DNA of 64,000 nucleotides from the NCBI GenBank assembly GCA_025200525.1, contig CM045767.1, positions 2,553,437 through 2,617,436 on the forward strand, written 5' to 3'. Of the stretch, positions 34,001 through 45,130 are shown one piece after another. The notes under the pieces are model-generated. The model was not told where the DNA came from. It saw only the letters and a list, made by a program, of their open reading frames with translations, and ran no database searches. This stretch comes from Camellia lanceoleosa (taxonomy: Eukaryota; Streptophyta; Magnoliopsida; Ericales; Theaceae). The position numbers and the translations under genes are program-made. Numbering within the stretch: the first letter of the stretch is position 1; every line of letters starts with the position of its first letter.

Positions 34001-34940
34001 AAGTAAAGAGGGTAGAAATAGGTTGCAAGAATGGGAAACTAAAGTAAAAAGCTCACCCTTGAAGATCCAATGAAGAACAGTGGTCCACCCTCTCCTAGTG
34101 ATCAAAATCAATCCAAGATCACACAAAACAAACCTCCAAGCCTCCCAATCTCGAGCTAGGTGTAATAGTGTGTGTAATGGTGCAAAAGTGAGGTAAAACA
34201 CTCTATTTGGGGCCTAAAATACACACACAAGAGGAGAGAGGAAATATAGATATATATGGATGTATATCGAGAATGTATGTATAATCTCGGTTTTTGACCT
34301 AAAATTGCTAACCCTACAAAGGAGATGAATACAAGCTTAAATAGGCAACAAAAGGGCTCTAAGCTTAATGACTAAGTAAGAGCAAAGGGTCAAGGGTGCA
34401 AGGGTTCCTAGCTTCTAAGGGAAGCCAAGACAGCTGGCCAAGCTTCTCCAAGCTTGGCCAAAAATCACCCTTCTAGAAGCTTTAAGGGTGCAAAGGTGCA
34501 AAGGGTGCAATGTTATGCACGGGAAGGAGTGATGGTGTAATCCAGCTGGCACAGCTGGCATGCACCATCCTCAGAGGGGTTCAGAAGGGTCACCGGCCGG
34601 CCAAAACAGTCACCGGCACAAAAATGTGCCGGCCGGCATCATACAGTGCCGATCGGCCAATGATTTTAATAAAATAGTGCCGATGGCTAATAGGGAGAGC
34701 CGGTGGAGGTGTGAGGCAGCCGGTGGGTTCTAGGGATGGCTAACAAGCCTTCCCCTACCCTCAAATGCAAACACACACAAGCCTTGGTGGAAAACCAAGC
34801 ACAGAACAAACCGGTTAAGAGATCCTGAAGCACAGCGTGCAGGATCCTGGGACTCAAAACGAACACAAGCATGGATAATCACCGGGTGTGCAAGCGGTGA
34901 TGTCCAAGTCTTGAGGACGGTCAAAAATGGGGTGTCTACA
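31062..34940 (-). repeat. E1 3' LTR
   Basis: 3,879 bp. On the plus strand it runs from TGTAGACGCG to GTGTCTACA, giving inverted TGTAGAC ends. It is collinear with the 5' LTR at 47261-51128, with long stretches nearly identical (for example 32700-33560 against 48880-49740). Differences are mostly 1-3 bp indels concentrated in GC-rich or CAG/CTG-containing words. GGCCGGCC palindromes occur at 34594 and 34629. Confidence 0.92.
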
Positions 34941-34954
34941 GTTGCCCCTCTTTG
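34941..34954 (-). other. E1 polypurine tract
   Basis: On the minus strand CAAAGAGGGGCAAC directly precedes the LTR start TGTAGACACC. E2 has the equivalent CAAAGAGGGGAAAC at 52427-52440. Confidence 0.85.
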
Positions 34955-35379
34955 ACAGAACTCGGAAGTCATAACAATGACGGGAGTGAATGTCAAAGCC
35001 GAGACGACCCATCTTTGACAAGGTGAAGACTTGGACAAGCATACAAGGCAAACAAGATATGCGCCCGAGGCGAGGGGCAAAATCTGTGAAAATGCAAGAA
35101 GCCGAGCATAACTCATGATCATGCAAAGGAAGCCGTAATGGAGCACACATGCAATGATTACAAGCTAGCATACATCGATCTACATTACAATGCGAGAAAG
35201 GGTGTAAGAGAATTATGGCATTCTCAATACGTCTCAACTCGGGAGATACAATACTGCATGTTCGTCCGGTTTCACCGGCCTCAAATGAGCCGTACATACA
35301 ATATCGTGCTGAAAAGAAAACAAACTTAGCGTGTATGACCATTAGCAATATCCATGACAATGCAATCGACGGCGTGACA
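34955..35379. other. E1 untranslated segment between polypurine tract and minisatellite
   Basis: Homologous to E2 52441-52830, with shared words GACGGGAGTGAATGTCAAAG and CCGTACATACAATATCGTGC. No coding signal on either strand apart from frames that run in from the minisatellite. Confidence 0.7.
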
Positions 35380-36070
35380 ACGCATTCAAGGTATAGAAAA
35401 GTGTGATTGAACACACACAAGAAAGCGCATATACAATGCAATGTGTAAGGTGAGATAATTTGACCACGTGTAAGCAAAACGCATACAATGCAATGTGTAT
35501 AGAAGGTAATCGAACACATGTCAAGAAGCAAAGCATACAATGCAATGTGTATAGAAGGTAATTGAACACATGTCAGTAAAGCATAGCACGCATACAATGC
35601 AATGTGTATAGAAAATAATTGAACACATGTCAGTAAAGCAAAGCACGCATACAATGCAATGTGTATAGAAGGTAATTGAACACATGTTAGTAAAGCAAAG
35701 CACGCATACAATGCAATGTGTATAGAAGGTAATTGAACACATGTCAGTAAAGCAAAGCACGCATACAATGCAATGTGTATAGAAGGTAATTGAACACATG
35801 TCAGTAAAGCAAAGCACGCATACAATGCAATGTGTATAGAAGGTAATTGAACACATGTCAGTAAAGCAAAGCACGCATACAATGCAATGTGTATAGAAGG
35901 TAATTGAACACATGTTAGTAAAGCAAAGCACGCATACAATGCAATGTGTATAGAAGGTAATTGAACACATATCAGTAAAGCAAAGCACGCATACAATGCA
36001 ATGTGTATAGAAAATTGAACACATATCAGTAAAGCATAGTACGCATACAATGCAATGTGTATAGAGAGGA
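35380..36070. repeat. 57-bp minisatellite, about 11 copies
   Basis: Unit starting CGCATACAATGCAATGTGTA, with TAGAAGGTAATTGAACACAT and GTCAGTAAAGCAAAGCA. Starts at 35589, 35646, 35703, 35760, 35817, 35874, 35931 and 35988 are exactly 57 bp apart; a last one is at 36042 (54 bp). More diverged units begin at about 35390-35532. Because 57 is divisible by three, two minus-strand frames stay open across it (202 and 428 codons, with a 19-residue period), but this looks like a by-product. Confidence 0.97.
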
Positions 36071-37081
36071 ACTTGAAATTGAACATAGTAAAACATGATG
36101 TTGAAATGCGACGTACTGCAACACAGCATAATTGAAACAATTTCTTTTGAAATTTACGAAACGTAAAAGGATACGAGAAGGGACATCCTTCGCGTTCGGC
36201 ATCGCCACCGGTTGTAACGAGGTCAACTCGAAATTCTGCTTATATTCTGAGGGTGCCAGTTCTTGGACTGCCCTGAGCGATAAAGATACCAAATCACATG
36301 ACTATCTCGAACAAGGGCGTAAAAGGTGCAATGGGCGAAAGGAGGAGGTTACTAATGTCAAACTCAGCACCCCGCTAGCCTTTTTTTTTCTTTCTTTACT
36401 TTCCTTTTTACTAGGAGTTTAAGCACATTACCTTTGCCTCGAGTGTGTTTTATTTCTCGAAATCGTGTGTTTTTGCAAAACATATGATGGAGATGAAACA
36501 ACTATATGTTCAAAAGGTATTGCATTTGCATGTTCTATCAGACGCAAAGTTTCACACCACAATGTGACTGAAACTGAAACTTGTGTTTATGAAAACAAAG
36601 CATCGCATCGTAATAATCAGGTAGTAAACCAACTACAACTCGATAAGCAAATCAAAGACTCGACAGACTAGCCAAGTGCAAGCACAATTTGATAGACACA
36701 TCAAAGACTTAAAGTGAGTGGCATACAACTCGATAAGCAAATATACAACAACTCGATAAACAAATACGCGTGACTCAACGGGAATCAATCACCGGAGAGT
36801 GCTGAGAGGGGTGGAATTCCCGAATATTGAAATAGAAAGCTTAGAAATCATAGAAGGAAGACCATCAATTTGGACACCAAGGTCGTCGGCCGAATATAAT
36901 TGTCATCGGCATAATACTTGGTCGGGGCACAAAATTGTGGTCGGTCGGCACTTTTCTTACCCGGTCGGATTTAGATGTCTGCACCCGTGAGAATGTTGAC
37001 ATGTGTCCTCCACTCACCCTTATCTTCTACAAAAGATCTTAGCCTCGTGGTCTTCTTCATTTCCACACTGATTGACTCCAA
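36071..37081 (+). other. E1 region between minisatellite and antisense gene; relic of the lost PMD gene and promoter of the second gene
   Basis: 36160-36300 resembles E2 53085-53170 (before the PMD gene). 36365-36680 resembles the PMD 3' untranslated region of E2 (57190-57480), including GCATCGCATCGTAA against GCATCGCATCGCATC. The PMD exons themselves are absent. 36880-36970 has GGTCGG/CGGCCG words like those upstream of the E2 gene. A weakened TATA-like TCTACAAAAG lies near 37029. Confidence 0.5.
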
Positions 37082-38343
37082 ATGGAGGAATTTCTTGCTC
37101 AAAATCTGGCAACTTGGATTAACAACTTGGACGGCTCGGAAAAATTTGAGTTAAGCTTCGGCATAAACGCACTATTCACTTTGCCGCACCCGCTGCATTT
37201 TCCGTTCCTCCATGCCGGCAAGGTTCTCGAACCCGAACGCATGTCTTTAGCTTTAGCGGGCAAGAAGTGTGTCCCACTTTCAAGATTTCCAAGCTCTAAT
37301 GGAATCTAGGCGCAATGAAATCCTACCCCAATTTCGTTTTGGCCATGCTCAAGCCTTAGGACAAATGTGTGGGCTCTCAATACCCGATGCTCGTTCTCAC
37401 GATTTGTGACGGGACTCTAGACATTAGAGTTTGGTCTCGTTTTTCGAGGCCGGTGATCGTGGCGACCATCAGCAGCAAGGCTTTTCGCGCCCTCTGTCTA
37501 TGTATGCTATCTCATTTTCTGTTCGTCTCTGGTTCCGGAGGATCCAGTGTCCGGTTGATTGAAGTTGCCAAAGGCTTGAAGGAGGGCAAAAGCTGCATTG
37601 CCATGGTCCTGGCTGAGACACTGCTGGGCTTAGACGCCTTTTATCGTCGGGAGACGATCAGATTAGCAGGGAGTCCACTATTACTGCAGGTAATGTTTCC
37701 CACCCTATCTCACTTTTTATGTTTGCTCACATCACTCGGCTCTCAGGCTCGTTTTTTCTCACAAACCCCCTTTCTTACTTTTTCTCTCATCGTACTTCTC
37801 TCTATTCTTTATTCTCTCATTTTTTTATCCCTCCCCAGGTGTGGTTAATGGATAAATTGAAGGTTGTGGATTCTTGCCCAGCATATTCAGCGCGCGGCTA
37901 TTTCTTCAGGCAACGCCTAGTTGACGCTCTTGATGGGAGTTGGTGGTTTGAGTGGATGTGCAGTTTGTCTGCAGATCGCATTGCTTGGCGGTGCCCATGG
38001 CTCAATCTCCCAATGATGAGTTATAGTATGACCCGTCAGCCGGGGATCCAGTTGATTGGCTTGACTCACTGTGTTTTCTACTTCCCATTCCGTATCCTCC
38101 CCCCGGTTGGTCATGATCGACTTGCCGCGGAAGGATAGAGTACCCGCGTTCCTAACCCGAGGCACACAGTTGGCCCGGTATGCCACAGCATGGAGGACGA
38201 GAGAACTCCTGGCCCCCGCTCCCACTTTCAGTTGTACTTTGTCTGATGAGTGCTTGGATTGGCTTAATGAAGAGGCACAGGAGGGACCCACTTTGGCATC
38301 AGAGGCTTCGACCAGCTCTGGGAGGGGGCGCAGGGACATTTGA
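37082..38343 (+). pseudogene. E1 antisense gene: PMD/DUF7745-like protein, two exons, frameshifted
   Basis: Lies opposite to pol, between integrase and the 3' LTR. Exon 1 starts at ATG 37082 (MEEFLAQNLATWINNLDG). After a frameshift it continues with ALCLCMLSHFLFV and KGLKEGKSCIAMVLAETLLG, ending SPLLLQ at the donor GGTAATG (37689/37690). The acceptor CTCCCCAG is at 37838. Exon 2 (37839 on) reads VWLMDKLKVVDSCP, YFFRQRL and WWFEWMCSLSADRIAWRCPW to a stop at 38138. The C-terminal residues (LTRGTQLARYATAWRTREL ... SSGRGRRDI) continue in another frame to 38343. Homologous to E2 57981-59264, with the same intron. The resemblance to retroelement-borne PMD/DUF7745 proteins is a family-level judgement from pattern. 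Confidence 0.65.
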
Positions 38344-39029
38344 CTTGACCATGCCCCGGATTTATTGCTTTATTAGTACTTTTCAAGTTTTCTTTATGAA
38401 TGTAATAAAAAGCAACTTCAATTGTATGCAAGAGCAAGAGAACTCTATTTGAAATCAATGAAATTGAAGGTTGTGGTACTGAAAATTTTCCGTTTTGGTC
38501 CAGAAATGGTCTTAGTTGTAAAAAGATTTATTTGAACAAAGTCATCTTCATTAAAACTTTTTCAAAACCATTTTCGATATGGATCAGAACTGGACACGCC
38601 TGAAATTTGTCACTGAGATGTACAACCCCAGATTCCTGCAATTGGAAAATTGCCCCTAGTTTGAATGGTGCCGCGGCGCTGTATGGCAACGGAAAGTTGC
38701 CCCTAGTCTGAATAGCACTGCACCGGAGATTGCGATGAATGCTGATGGACACAGATGACCAAGACGATCAAATAGACAAAGCTGATCGGGGAAAATGTTT
38801 ATGGCTGAACTTCAGGATGAAGCTGCCTACGTATCCCAAGGATGGGAATCAAGCCTTACGTAGTTCAGGCTTGGGTTCACTCGAGTATTTTCACTCTCCT
38901 TTTACGCTCTAACTTTTGCCAAGGCCGCCCTTTGCGGGTTTTCAACCTTGCGAGCTCGGTTTTTATATTTTCTAATTTTTCGTGCTCTGAATTTTGCCTA
39001 GGTCGCCCTTCCGGGTTTTCGGCCTAGCG
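38344..39029. other. E1 spacer between antisense gene and integrase, with a short GTTGCCCCTAG repeat
   Basis: Poly(A)-signal-like AATAAAA near 38403 may end the antisense transcript. Two copies of a roughly 50-bp unit containing TTGCCCCTAGT lie near 38648 and 38698; E2 has three (59573-59700). The remainder is a conserved untranslated tail that E2 matches at 59277-60030. Confidence 0.6.
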
Positions 39030-40111
39030 AGCCTCGAGGTGATATTTCTTGACTTATCCATGTTGATCGGTTGGGAGAACTCTAGGCCATCTAGGTCCAT
39101 CGTAACCACGCTCCATCGACCATATAGACTTGATGATATAGGGACCCGTCAATTAGGTCGAACTTGCCCTTGGGTCGTGGATGGGAGCTCGGTTGTCCTT
39201 GAGCACCAAATCTCCTTCCTTCAAATTCTGGACTTAACCTTCTTGTTGAAAGCAGGCGATTCTGGCCGATAACCTTGGACATGATGCAGTGCTTTTCAAA
39301 TTTCTTTCATCAAAGAGCATAAGTTCCTCGAACCTACTCTGCGCCAATCGCCTCGGTTATCGACACTTTCGGCCACCATAGCAGCGAACCTCAATCTCAA
39401 TCGGTAGAACGGCTTCCATCCCATAGACCGTGAATAAGAGTTGCTCGGTTGAAGTTCTAATTGAAGTCCGGTAGCCTGAGCAAATGGCAACTTGTCCGGC
39501 CACCCGATAGGTTTCTACCATCTTCGCAATATGTGTTTGATGTTCTTGTTGGCGGCCTCAAGCTCCGTTGGTCTGCGGCGATATGTGGATGACTTATGAA
39601 AAGCCACATTATACTTCTCGACAAATTAATCACCTCTTTCTTGAAGTGAGAACCATTGTCGAAATGATCTCATTCGGGACTCCATAACGGCAGATAATGT
39701 TGTTTCGATAAACTTTGCGACTTGAAGCCTTCAACACGTGTAAGATTGGGCCTCGACCCACTTTGTGAAATAGTCTATTGCTACCAAGATATACTCATGC
39801 CCATTCGACCCCTTGAGAATGCCTCGATCACATCGATTCCCAGTGAGAATGGCCATGGTGATGTCATGTTGTATAACTTTGATGGCGGGATGTTCATACG
39901 GTTCGCGTGAATCGGCATTTGTGGCATCGCGAACAAAACCGATACAATCTTCCTCCATGGTAGACCAGTAGTAGCCTTGTCTGAGAATTTTTCGTGCCAG
40001 CATCACCCCGTTCATATGTGCCCCACATTCTCCTCCATGGATGGCCTCCATCAGCGCCGATTCTTGACTTCCACATAGCTTGTGCATTCCCAGATGACCT
40101 CTCTTGTACAA
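39030..40111 (-). pseudogene. E1 integrase, heavily frameshifted
   Basis: The N-terminal part reads MHKLCGSQ, EAIHGGECGAHMNGVMLARK and ILRQGYYWSTMEEDC (the zinc-binding region), then the frame breaks. VAIDYFTKWVEAQSY is intact near 39740-39790. The rest of the core and the C-terminal domain (39030-39720) align with E2 60030-60700 only through many 1-3 bp indels. The second Asp and the Glu cannot be read in one frame. It ends close to the GAGGTGATATTTCTTGACTT end sequence near 39036. Confidence 0.75.
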
Positions 40112-40112
40112 T

Positions 40113-41177
40113 TTACCCCGCAGATGATAAACTGATAGCCATTCTTCTGATTGCCCTTTTGTCTTTGACGTTTGCCCCTAGTGGATATGCCTCCTTTTCC
40201 AAGAAATTCCATATGTCATGATACCAAGGGTTGTTATCCTGCACTTCTTCTATGGCAGAGATTGACTCATATGCTGGCGCAAACTTTTGATCAATGATTA
40301 CTGGACGCATCCGGATTCCCGACGGGATGTCTATCATGGAAGATAGAGTTGCTAGCGAATCTGCGAACCTGTTGTTCTCTCTCAATAGGTGAGTGAAATT
40401 TAGCTTTTCAAACCGAGGGATTAACAAATCCAAGGTCTGGTGGTATATTATCATCTTTTCCTCCTTCACTTTCCAATCTCCTTTTGCTTGAGACACAACT
40501 AGGTTCGAGTCTCCAATGACATCCAACCGCCTTGCCCCTAGTTCTAGGGCAGCTTCTAAACCGGCAATACACGCCTCGTACTCTGCCTCATTGTTCGAGA
40601 CCTTGAACTGAAGCTTGAATGCTAAAGGGATACGGGAGTCGTCGGGCGCTATCAGCAACACCCCTATCCCATATCCGTATTGATTTGACGCTCCGTCAAA
40701 GTACATCGTCCAGGTTTCATCTTCGACGTGCAGAATAGCTTCATCTGGGAATAGGTACTCAACCGCTTCATCCCCTTCGACCGGGTGGTCGGCAAGGAAC
40801 TCTGCCACCGCCCTCCCTTTTACAGACTTGCGCGTCACATATTTGAGGTCAAATTCTGAGAGCAACAGCAACCAACGAGCTAGCCTACCCGTAGTTACCG
40901 GTTTCTCGAAAAGATATTTGATGGGATCAAGTCGTGAAACCAACATTACAGTGAGCTAACGGTAGTGCCGCAGACTTCGGGTAGCCCATACTAAGGCCAA
41001 ACAAGCCTTCTCTAGCGGGGTGTAGCGGGTTTCGTAATCCAACATCTTCTTGCTCAGATAGTAGATGGCCCTTTCTACTTTGTCTTCCGACTCTTGCGCG
41101 AGCATGCAGCCCATTGTGGTTTCGATTCTTGTGGTCTGCAGTATCAACGGTTTTTCCGGCTTTGGTGGTGATAACAC
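40113..41177 (-). pseudogene. E1 Ty3-type RNase H and archaeal-type RNase H
   Basis: 40956-41177 keeps the middle of the Ty3-type RNase H (ETTMGCMLAQES, KAIYYLSKKMLDYETRYTPLEKACLAL). After a frameshift the 277-codon frame 40113-40946 finishes it (SRLDPIKYLFEKP, RLARWLLLLSEFDL) and continues through a second RNase H with WTMYFDGASNQYGYGIGVLL, VSNNEAEYEACIAGLEAAL and LDVIGDSNLVVSQAKG, giving Asp, Glu and Asp active-site positions. This second domain is the archaeal-type RNase H that defines the Tat lineage. The domain itself is uninterrupted here. Confidence 0.85.
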
Positions 41178-41253
41178 GGGCGATTTTGTAGATACTCTTT
41201 AATCTGCTCGAATGCGGCTTGGCATCGGCCGTCCCATTGAACCGTTCCTTTCT

Positions 41254-42329
41254 TCAAGAGACCAAAAGTGGTTCACAAATCAAGGTTAGTTTAGAGATAA
41301 ACCGCCTTATGAATTGCACTTTACCCGAAAGCCTCGCGACCTCCTTTTGGTCATTGGTGGTGGCATTTCTAAGATGGCCTTGATTTTGGAAGGGTCGACT
41401 TGATGCCTTTTTGTGTCGAAATCGAGATTTTGCCCGTTGTAACACCAAATGTACATTTATGAGGATTCAACCGCAGCCGAAATTCCCTGATCCTTTGGAA
41501 AAACTTTTGCAAGGCGTTGTAGTGGCCCTCTCTTTCTTTGGACTTGACAATCATGTCGCCCACATACACCTCGACCTCTTTATGGATCATGTCATGTAAT
41601 ATTGTAGTTGCGGCTGATTGATATGTAGCCGGCGTTCTTCAATTAAACGGCATCACTCTGTAGTAATATGTACCCCAGGGGTGGTAAAAGCGATCTTCTC
41701 CGATCTTGGTGCCATTACTATCGATTATAGCACGAGAAGCCATCCATGAATGAGAGCAAAGCATGCCCATTGTGAAATCTACCAACTCGCCGATATGTGG
41801 CAAGGAAAGTCATCTTCGATCGGCTCTGTTTAAATCCACGAAGTCCACACATACGGATTCTACCATCCTTCTTGACCTTTGGTACAATGTTGGCGGCCAA
41901 GTCGGGTATTCAGATACCAAGAAGCTCGTCAATTTGCTTGGTGACCTCTTCCTTGATCTTAATGGCCCAATCAGGGCGGATCCTCCTGAGTTTCTGTTTG
42001 ACAGGTCGGGCCTCGGGGTCAAGAGGGATCCGGTGCTGTACAATCTCAGGATCGATTCCAGGCATGTCTTCGTAGGACCACGCGAAAACATCTTTGAAAT
42101 CTTTTAATAAAGCGACTAAGCGCTCGCGTTCCTCCGAAGACAACGTGGACCCGATCTGGACCAGCCGCGGGTCCTTCTCAGTACCGACGTTCACAGTAGT
42201 GATTTCATCAATTAAGGGTTTAACAAACCTCTCTTGCTCTTGTTCAATTAGTCGTTGCAAAACCGGAGGAATTTCGTCCTCGTCGTTTTCATCAAAATTT
42301 TGAAAGTCCTGATTTAAACAATAAACCAA
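41254..42329 (-). pseudogene. E1 reverse transcriptase, frameshifted
   Basis: The N-terminal part (41910-42329) is open: ERLVALLKDFKDVFAWSY, DMPGIDPEIVQHRIPLDP and RPDWAIKIKEEVTKQ. The palm is split over several frames: FSRGPTKT and DFVDLNRADRR near 41810-41860, then IHKEVEVYVGDMIVKSKE near 41560. In the latter the catalytic YVDD is YVGD, so one of the paired Asp is replaced by Gly (YVDD in E2). KVQFIRRFISKLTLICEPL follows near 41270-41330. At least four frame breaks. Confidence 0.8.
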
Positions 42330-43006
42330 AGGCGAAAAGTACTAAAACCACGGTTACCTCATTCTCATTAGATAGTTCCAAACCGTCCGATTCCTCTGTT
42401 ACAGACTCAAAAGAAAAAAAAGACGACCGACAGATCATCGGGCTATCACTCCTGTGAATACTGGGACTCAGACTCGAGATTTGGAACCCGATTCACCCAC
42501 AAGACTTCAGTGGAATCGATTAGGCTCACTACCGACGGTCTTTGCTTGATAAAAATCCTCCTCGTCTTGCCAGATGAGGGAGGGTGCGATGGACGCATCC
42601 AAAATAGCATTGGTTGGCCCACACCGCTTTCATCTCCGATCATGGACAGAAGAGTCATCCCGAGCACACTGGTTGATCAAAGGATCCGAAAGTAGACATG
42701 CGATCTACCCCATTTCAAACTCGTGTCCGCAGACTCCAATTCCTTGCTATGTTCGGCCTCAAGCCGGGTTCATGCGCTCTTGACAACATCATCCCCAGAT
42801 AATTGCAAGTCGAAGAAAATCTCAAATCCGTGCGTTTCCTTCTTTATTCACCATGGCTCCGGAAAACGCGAGAATGGGAAGTCTTCCCTTCGAAACGTCT
42901 GTTCAAGGTACCCCGGATGGGGCGGTGCATCAATTCAAAACGTTTCCCCATCTGTTTTGCGTTGCCTCATCCAGCCAACTCTTTTCCTGTTCTTACCCAA
43001 TCTTCC
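42330..43006 (-). pseudogene. E1 protease-RT linker region
   Basis: Only short broken frames, homologous to the better preserved Ser/Glu-rich linker of E2 (63160-63949). The conserved word for MIGDE is seen near 42640. No catalytic domain. Confidence 0.5.
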
Positions 43007-43827
43007 TTAGTGGGCAGGTAACCCAAGCTGAAGGCTTGAGGGTTGTTCGGCGCGTCGGCCAATGTTGCAACGCCATACCGGCCGCTTCATCCCAACCCCA
43101 TCCCGGGGCTGTGTTGGAGCTTGTTCATGAGATATCTTGCTGCACAAGACCGACATATACTCCCTCACTAGTCGCCATGATGTTACATACAACCGAGCCT
43201 CGGCCAAGGTAAAACACGATATAAACCGCCTTCCGTGCCATGCTCTATCTCCGCACAGCGTGGATACTTCGATGGTGGATGAATTGATGAATTCGAAGAC
43301 GATGGCTACTCCCTTCCCATAGGGTATTTCATCATTTGGTGCAAAGTAGATGATCTCGCCTTCACCGATGTAGCCACGGCCGCCCAACAACAAATTGAAA
43401 GTTGCGGTACTTCCAAGACATGAAAATCTATCTCCTGCTGTCCCGGCCCAACCTTGGTCTGGATTTTAACGGTTCCCATCACTTCTCGGCTTGTATTGTC
43501 ATATGCCCTGATGACCTGGATTGTTGGTACAAAGTCTGCGACTTTCAGACCGATCGCGTAAGCTGTCCTCGCGGGGCAGACATTGATGGCGGACCCTGTA
43601 TCAACAAGGACTACCGGTATCCATTTATTCCTACACTCTACGGAGATGTAGAGTGGCTTGTTGTGATTTGTGCCCTCAGGCGGTAATTCCTTATCAGCAA
43701 ATGTCAACATCGGGGTAGCCCCTCCCGGAAAGACTAGCCCCACTAGCTGTTCTGGTGTTGTTTCTATTGAAAGCTTTGCCTTATCCATGGCTGATAAAAC
43801 AGCCTCCCTATGCACTCGAGCAGCCAT
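43007..43827 (-). pseudogene. E1 retropepsin-type protease
   Basis: A frame of 173 codons (43306-43827) reads PLYISVECRNKWIPVVLVDTGSAINVCPARTA, with the aspartic protease triad DTG. ADFVPTIQVIRAYDNTSREVMGTV and EIDFHVLEV follow, the usual Tat protease core. After a frameshift near 43390, 43007-43393 continues with GRGYIGEGEIIYFAPNDEIPYG. It lies between the gag-protease spacer and RT, as expected. Confidence 0.8.
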
Positions 43828-43978
43828 AAGCTGTCCCCAGATGGAGATGTGCGCTTGTATCTTTTCAACCGTCTTATCGGCCTCATCTTCAAGTTGATTT
43901 TCTTCGTCTCTCTGCCTCCCTATCCTTTCCGGACGTCTCGTTGCTCCAGTGCGAGGCTTGAAATCTGTCCACTCCTAG

Positions 43979-44974
43979 TCATGTGGTCGATTTCCCCAGT
44001 ACTGTCTGCGTCAGTTGATCATTTCCCGACCTTAAATGCGTATGGGCAAGACAAAGATCCTCATCTTCCCACCACATCCCGTCAGCAACTGACAAACATC
44101 TGTCGGGCTCTGGCATGGACGTTCTCGTACTTACGGCACTTTCCATTCTCGTACTCGTAGCATTATCCGTCTCTGCAAGACAACGGTTTAAGCCACATGG
44201 GCCTTTGCCTTCTGGCTCTCTCGATTCCTCAAACCTTTCTGTTATTTGTGCCAATATATCCCATTCAACAATTCTGTGGTCAAGATGCTCCAATCGGCGA
44301 AATTCTTCGTCTTGGCGCTCTCGACAATATACTCTTTTTCAACCTTGCCGAATTTTATTCTTGATGTTCTTGCCCTATTTGGGCTCCCTTACATTTGAAA
44401 CTCTTCTATCACATCTGGTGATCGTCCAACCACCCAATGGCCTCTCTTTGTTTCCCATAATCGAACAGTTGACCGAGTCCTCTGGATCTTGGTCGTAGTA
44501 AAACCGGAGGTTGGCAAAGTCCTCTCCCACGGCTGTTACACTATCCATTTCTTGTCCCAGACTATCTCCTTGGATTACACACAGTTCTCCTCTGGCTGGA
44601 AGCTTCACCGCTGACACATCCTGGCCTATCGGTAAAATGTAGTCACTCGGACTATACGTTTTCTCAATGCAAGCTGTAAATTCCGCAGACTTCGGCTCAA
44701 TAACTCGTTTTCCCTTCGGGATCTCCTCTCTTTTGTTCTCGGCGGTCACCACCACTGGCTTAGGTTGGGTGATGGAGGTGCCTATCGTGCACAAGTTGGT
44801 GCAATCAGGAAGAGACACCTTCGGTTTGGGCAGATGGGTAGGTGTGATGTAGATACTAGGGTCGTAAGACACGCCCCCAGTGTGGATGAAGTTGAGTCTT
44901 TTGGGTGGTGGAGCTTGGTTATATGTAGGGAGGGGATTTGTAGTAACGTTGGGTCTCTCAGGAGGTAAAATCAC
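43979..44974 (-). pseudogene. E1 gag-protease spacer polypeptide
   Basis: A 199-codon frame (44375-44974) rich in Pro and polar residues (ILPPERPNVTTNPLPTYNQ, GGVSYDPSIYITPTHLPKPK) followed by a more ordered stretch (ARGELCVIQGDSLGQEMDSV). Another frame at 43979-44293 continues it. Found between gag and protease in this element type; no catalytic motif. No CCHC knuckle was seen. Confidence 0.5.
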
Positions 44975-45130
44975 CCCATTATCAATGAGATCATGGATTT
45001 CATGGCGTAACCGATAACACTGGTGTCGTGGACGTCTTTGTTGGTGGAACGCATGATGCTTGGCGGGTTATGGTTGGGGAAGTTTTTTCGGTAGGGGCGC
45101 GGCTCCAGGGGCCTCAGTGCCCTTTCTTGA

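Noticed and set aside
35380..36070. CRISPR-like regular array
   Set aside because: Repeats are contiguous 57-bp units with no unique spacers, inside a plant retrotransposon.
34854..36140. 428-codon minus-strand frame, the second longest in the window
   Set aside because: Most of it is translation of the 57-bp minisatellite (19-residue repeats); the remainder crosses LTR and untranslated sequence without domain character.
42085..42495. Plus-strand frames over RT such as 62085-62495, 42094-42303 and 63145-63342
   Set aside because: Antisense shadows of conserved minus-strand pol codons, unlike the genuine antisense genes, which lie outside pol and have promoters and introns.
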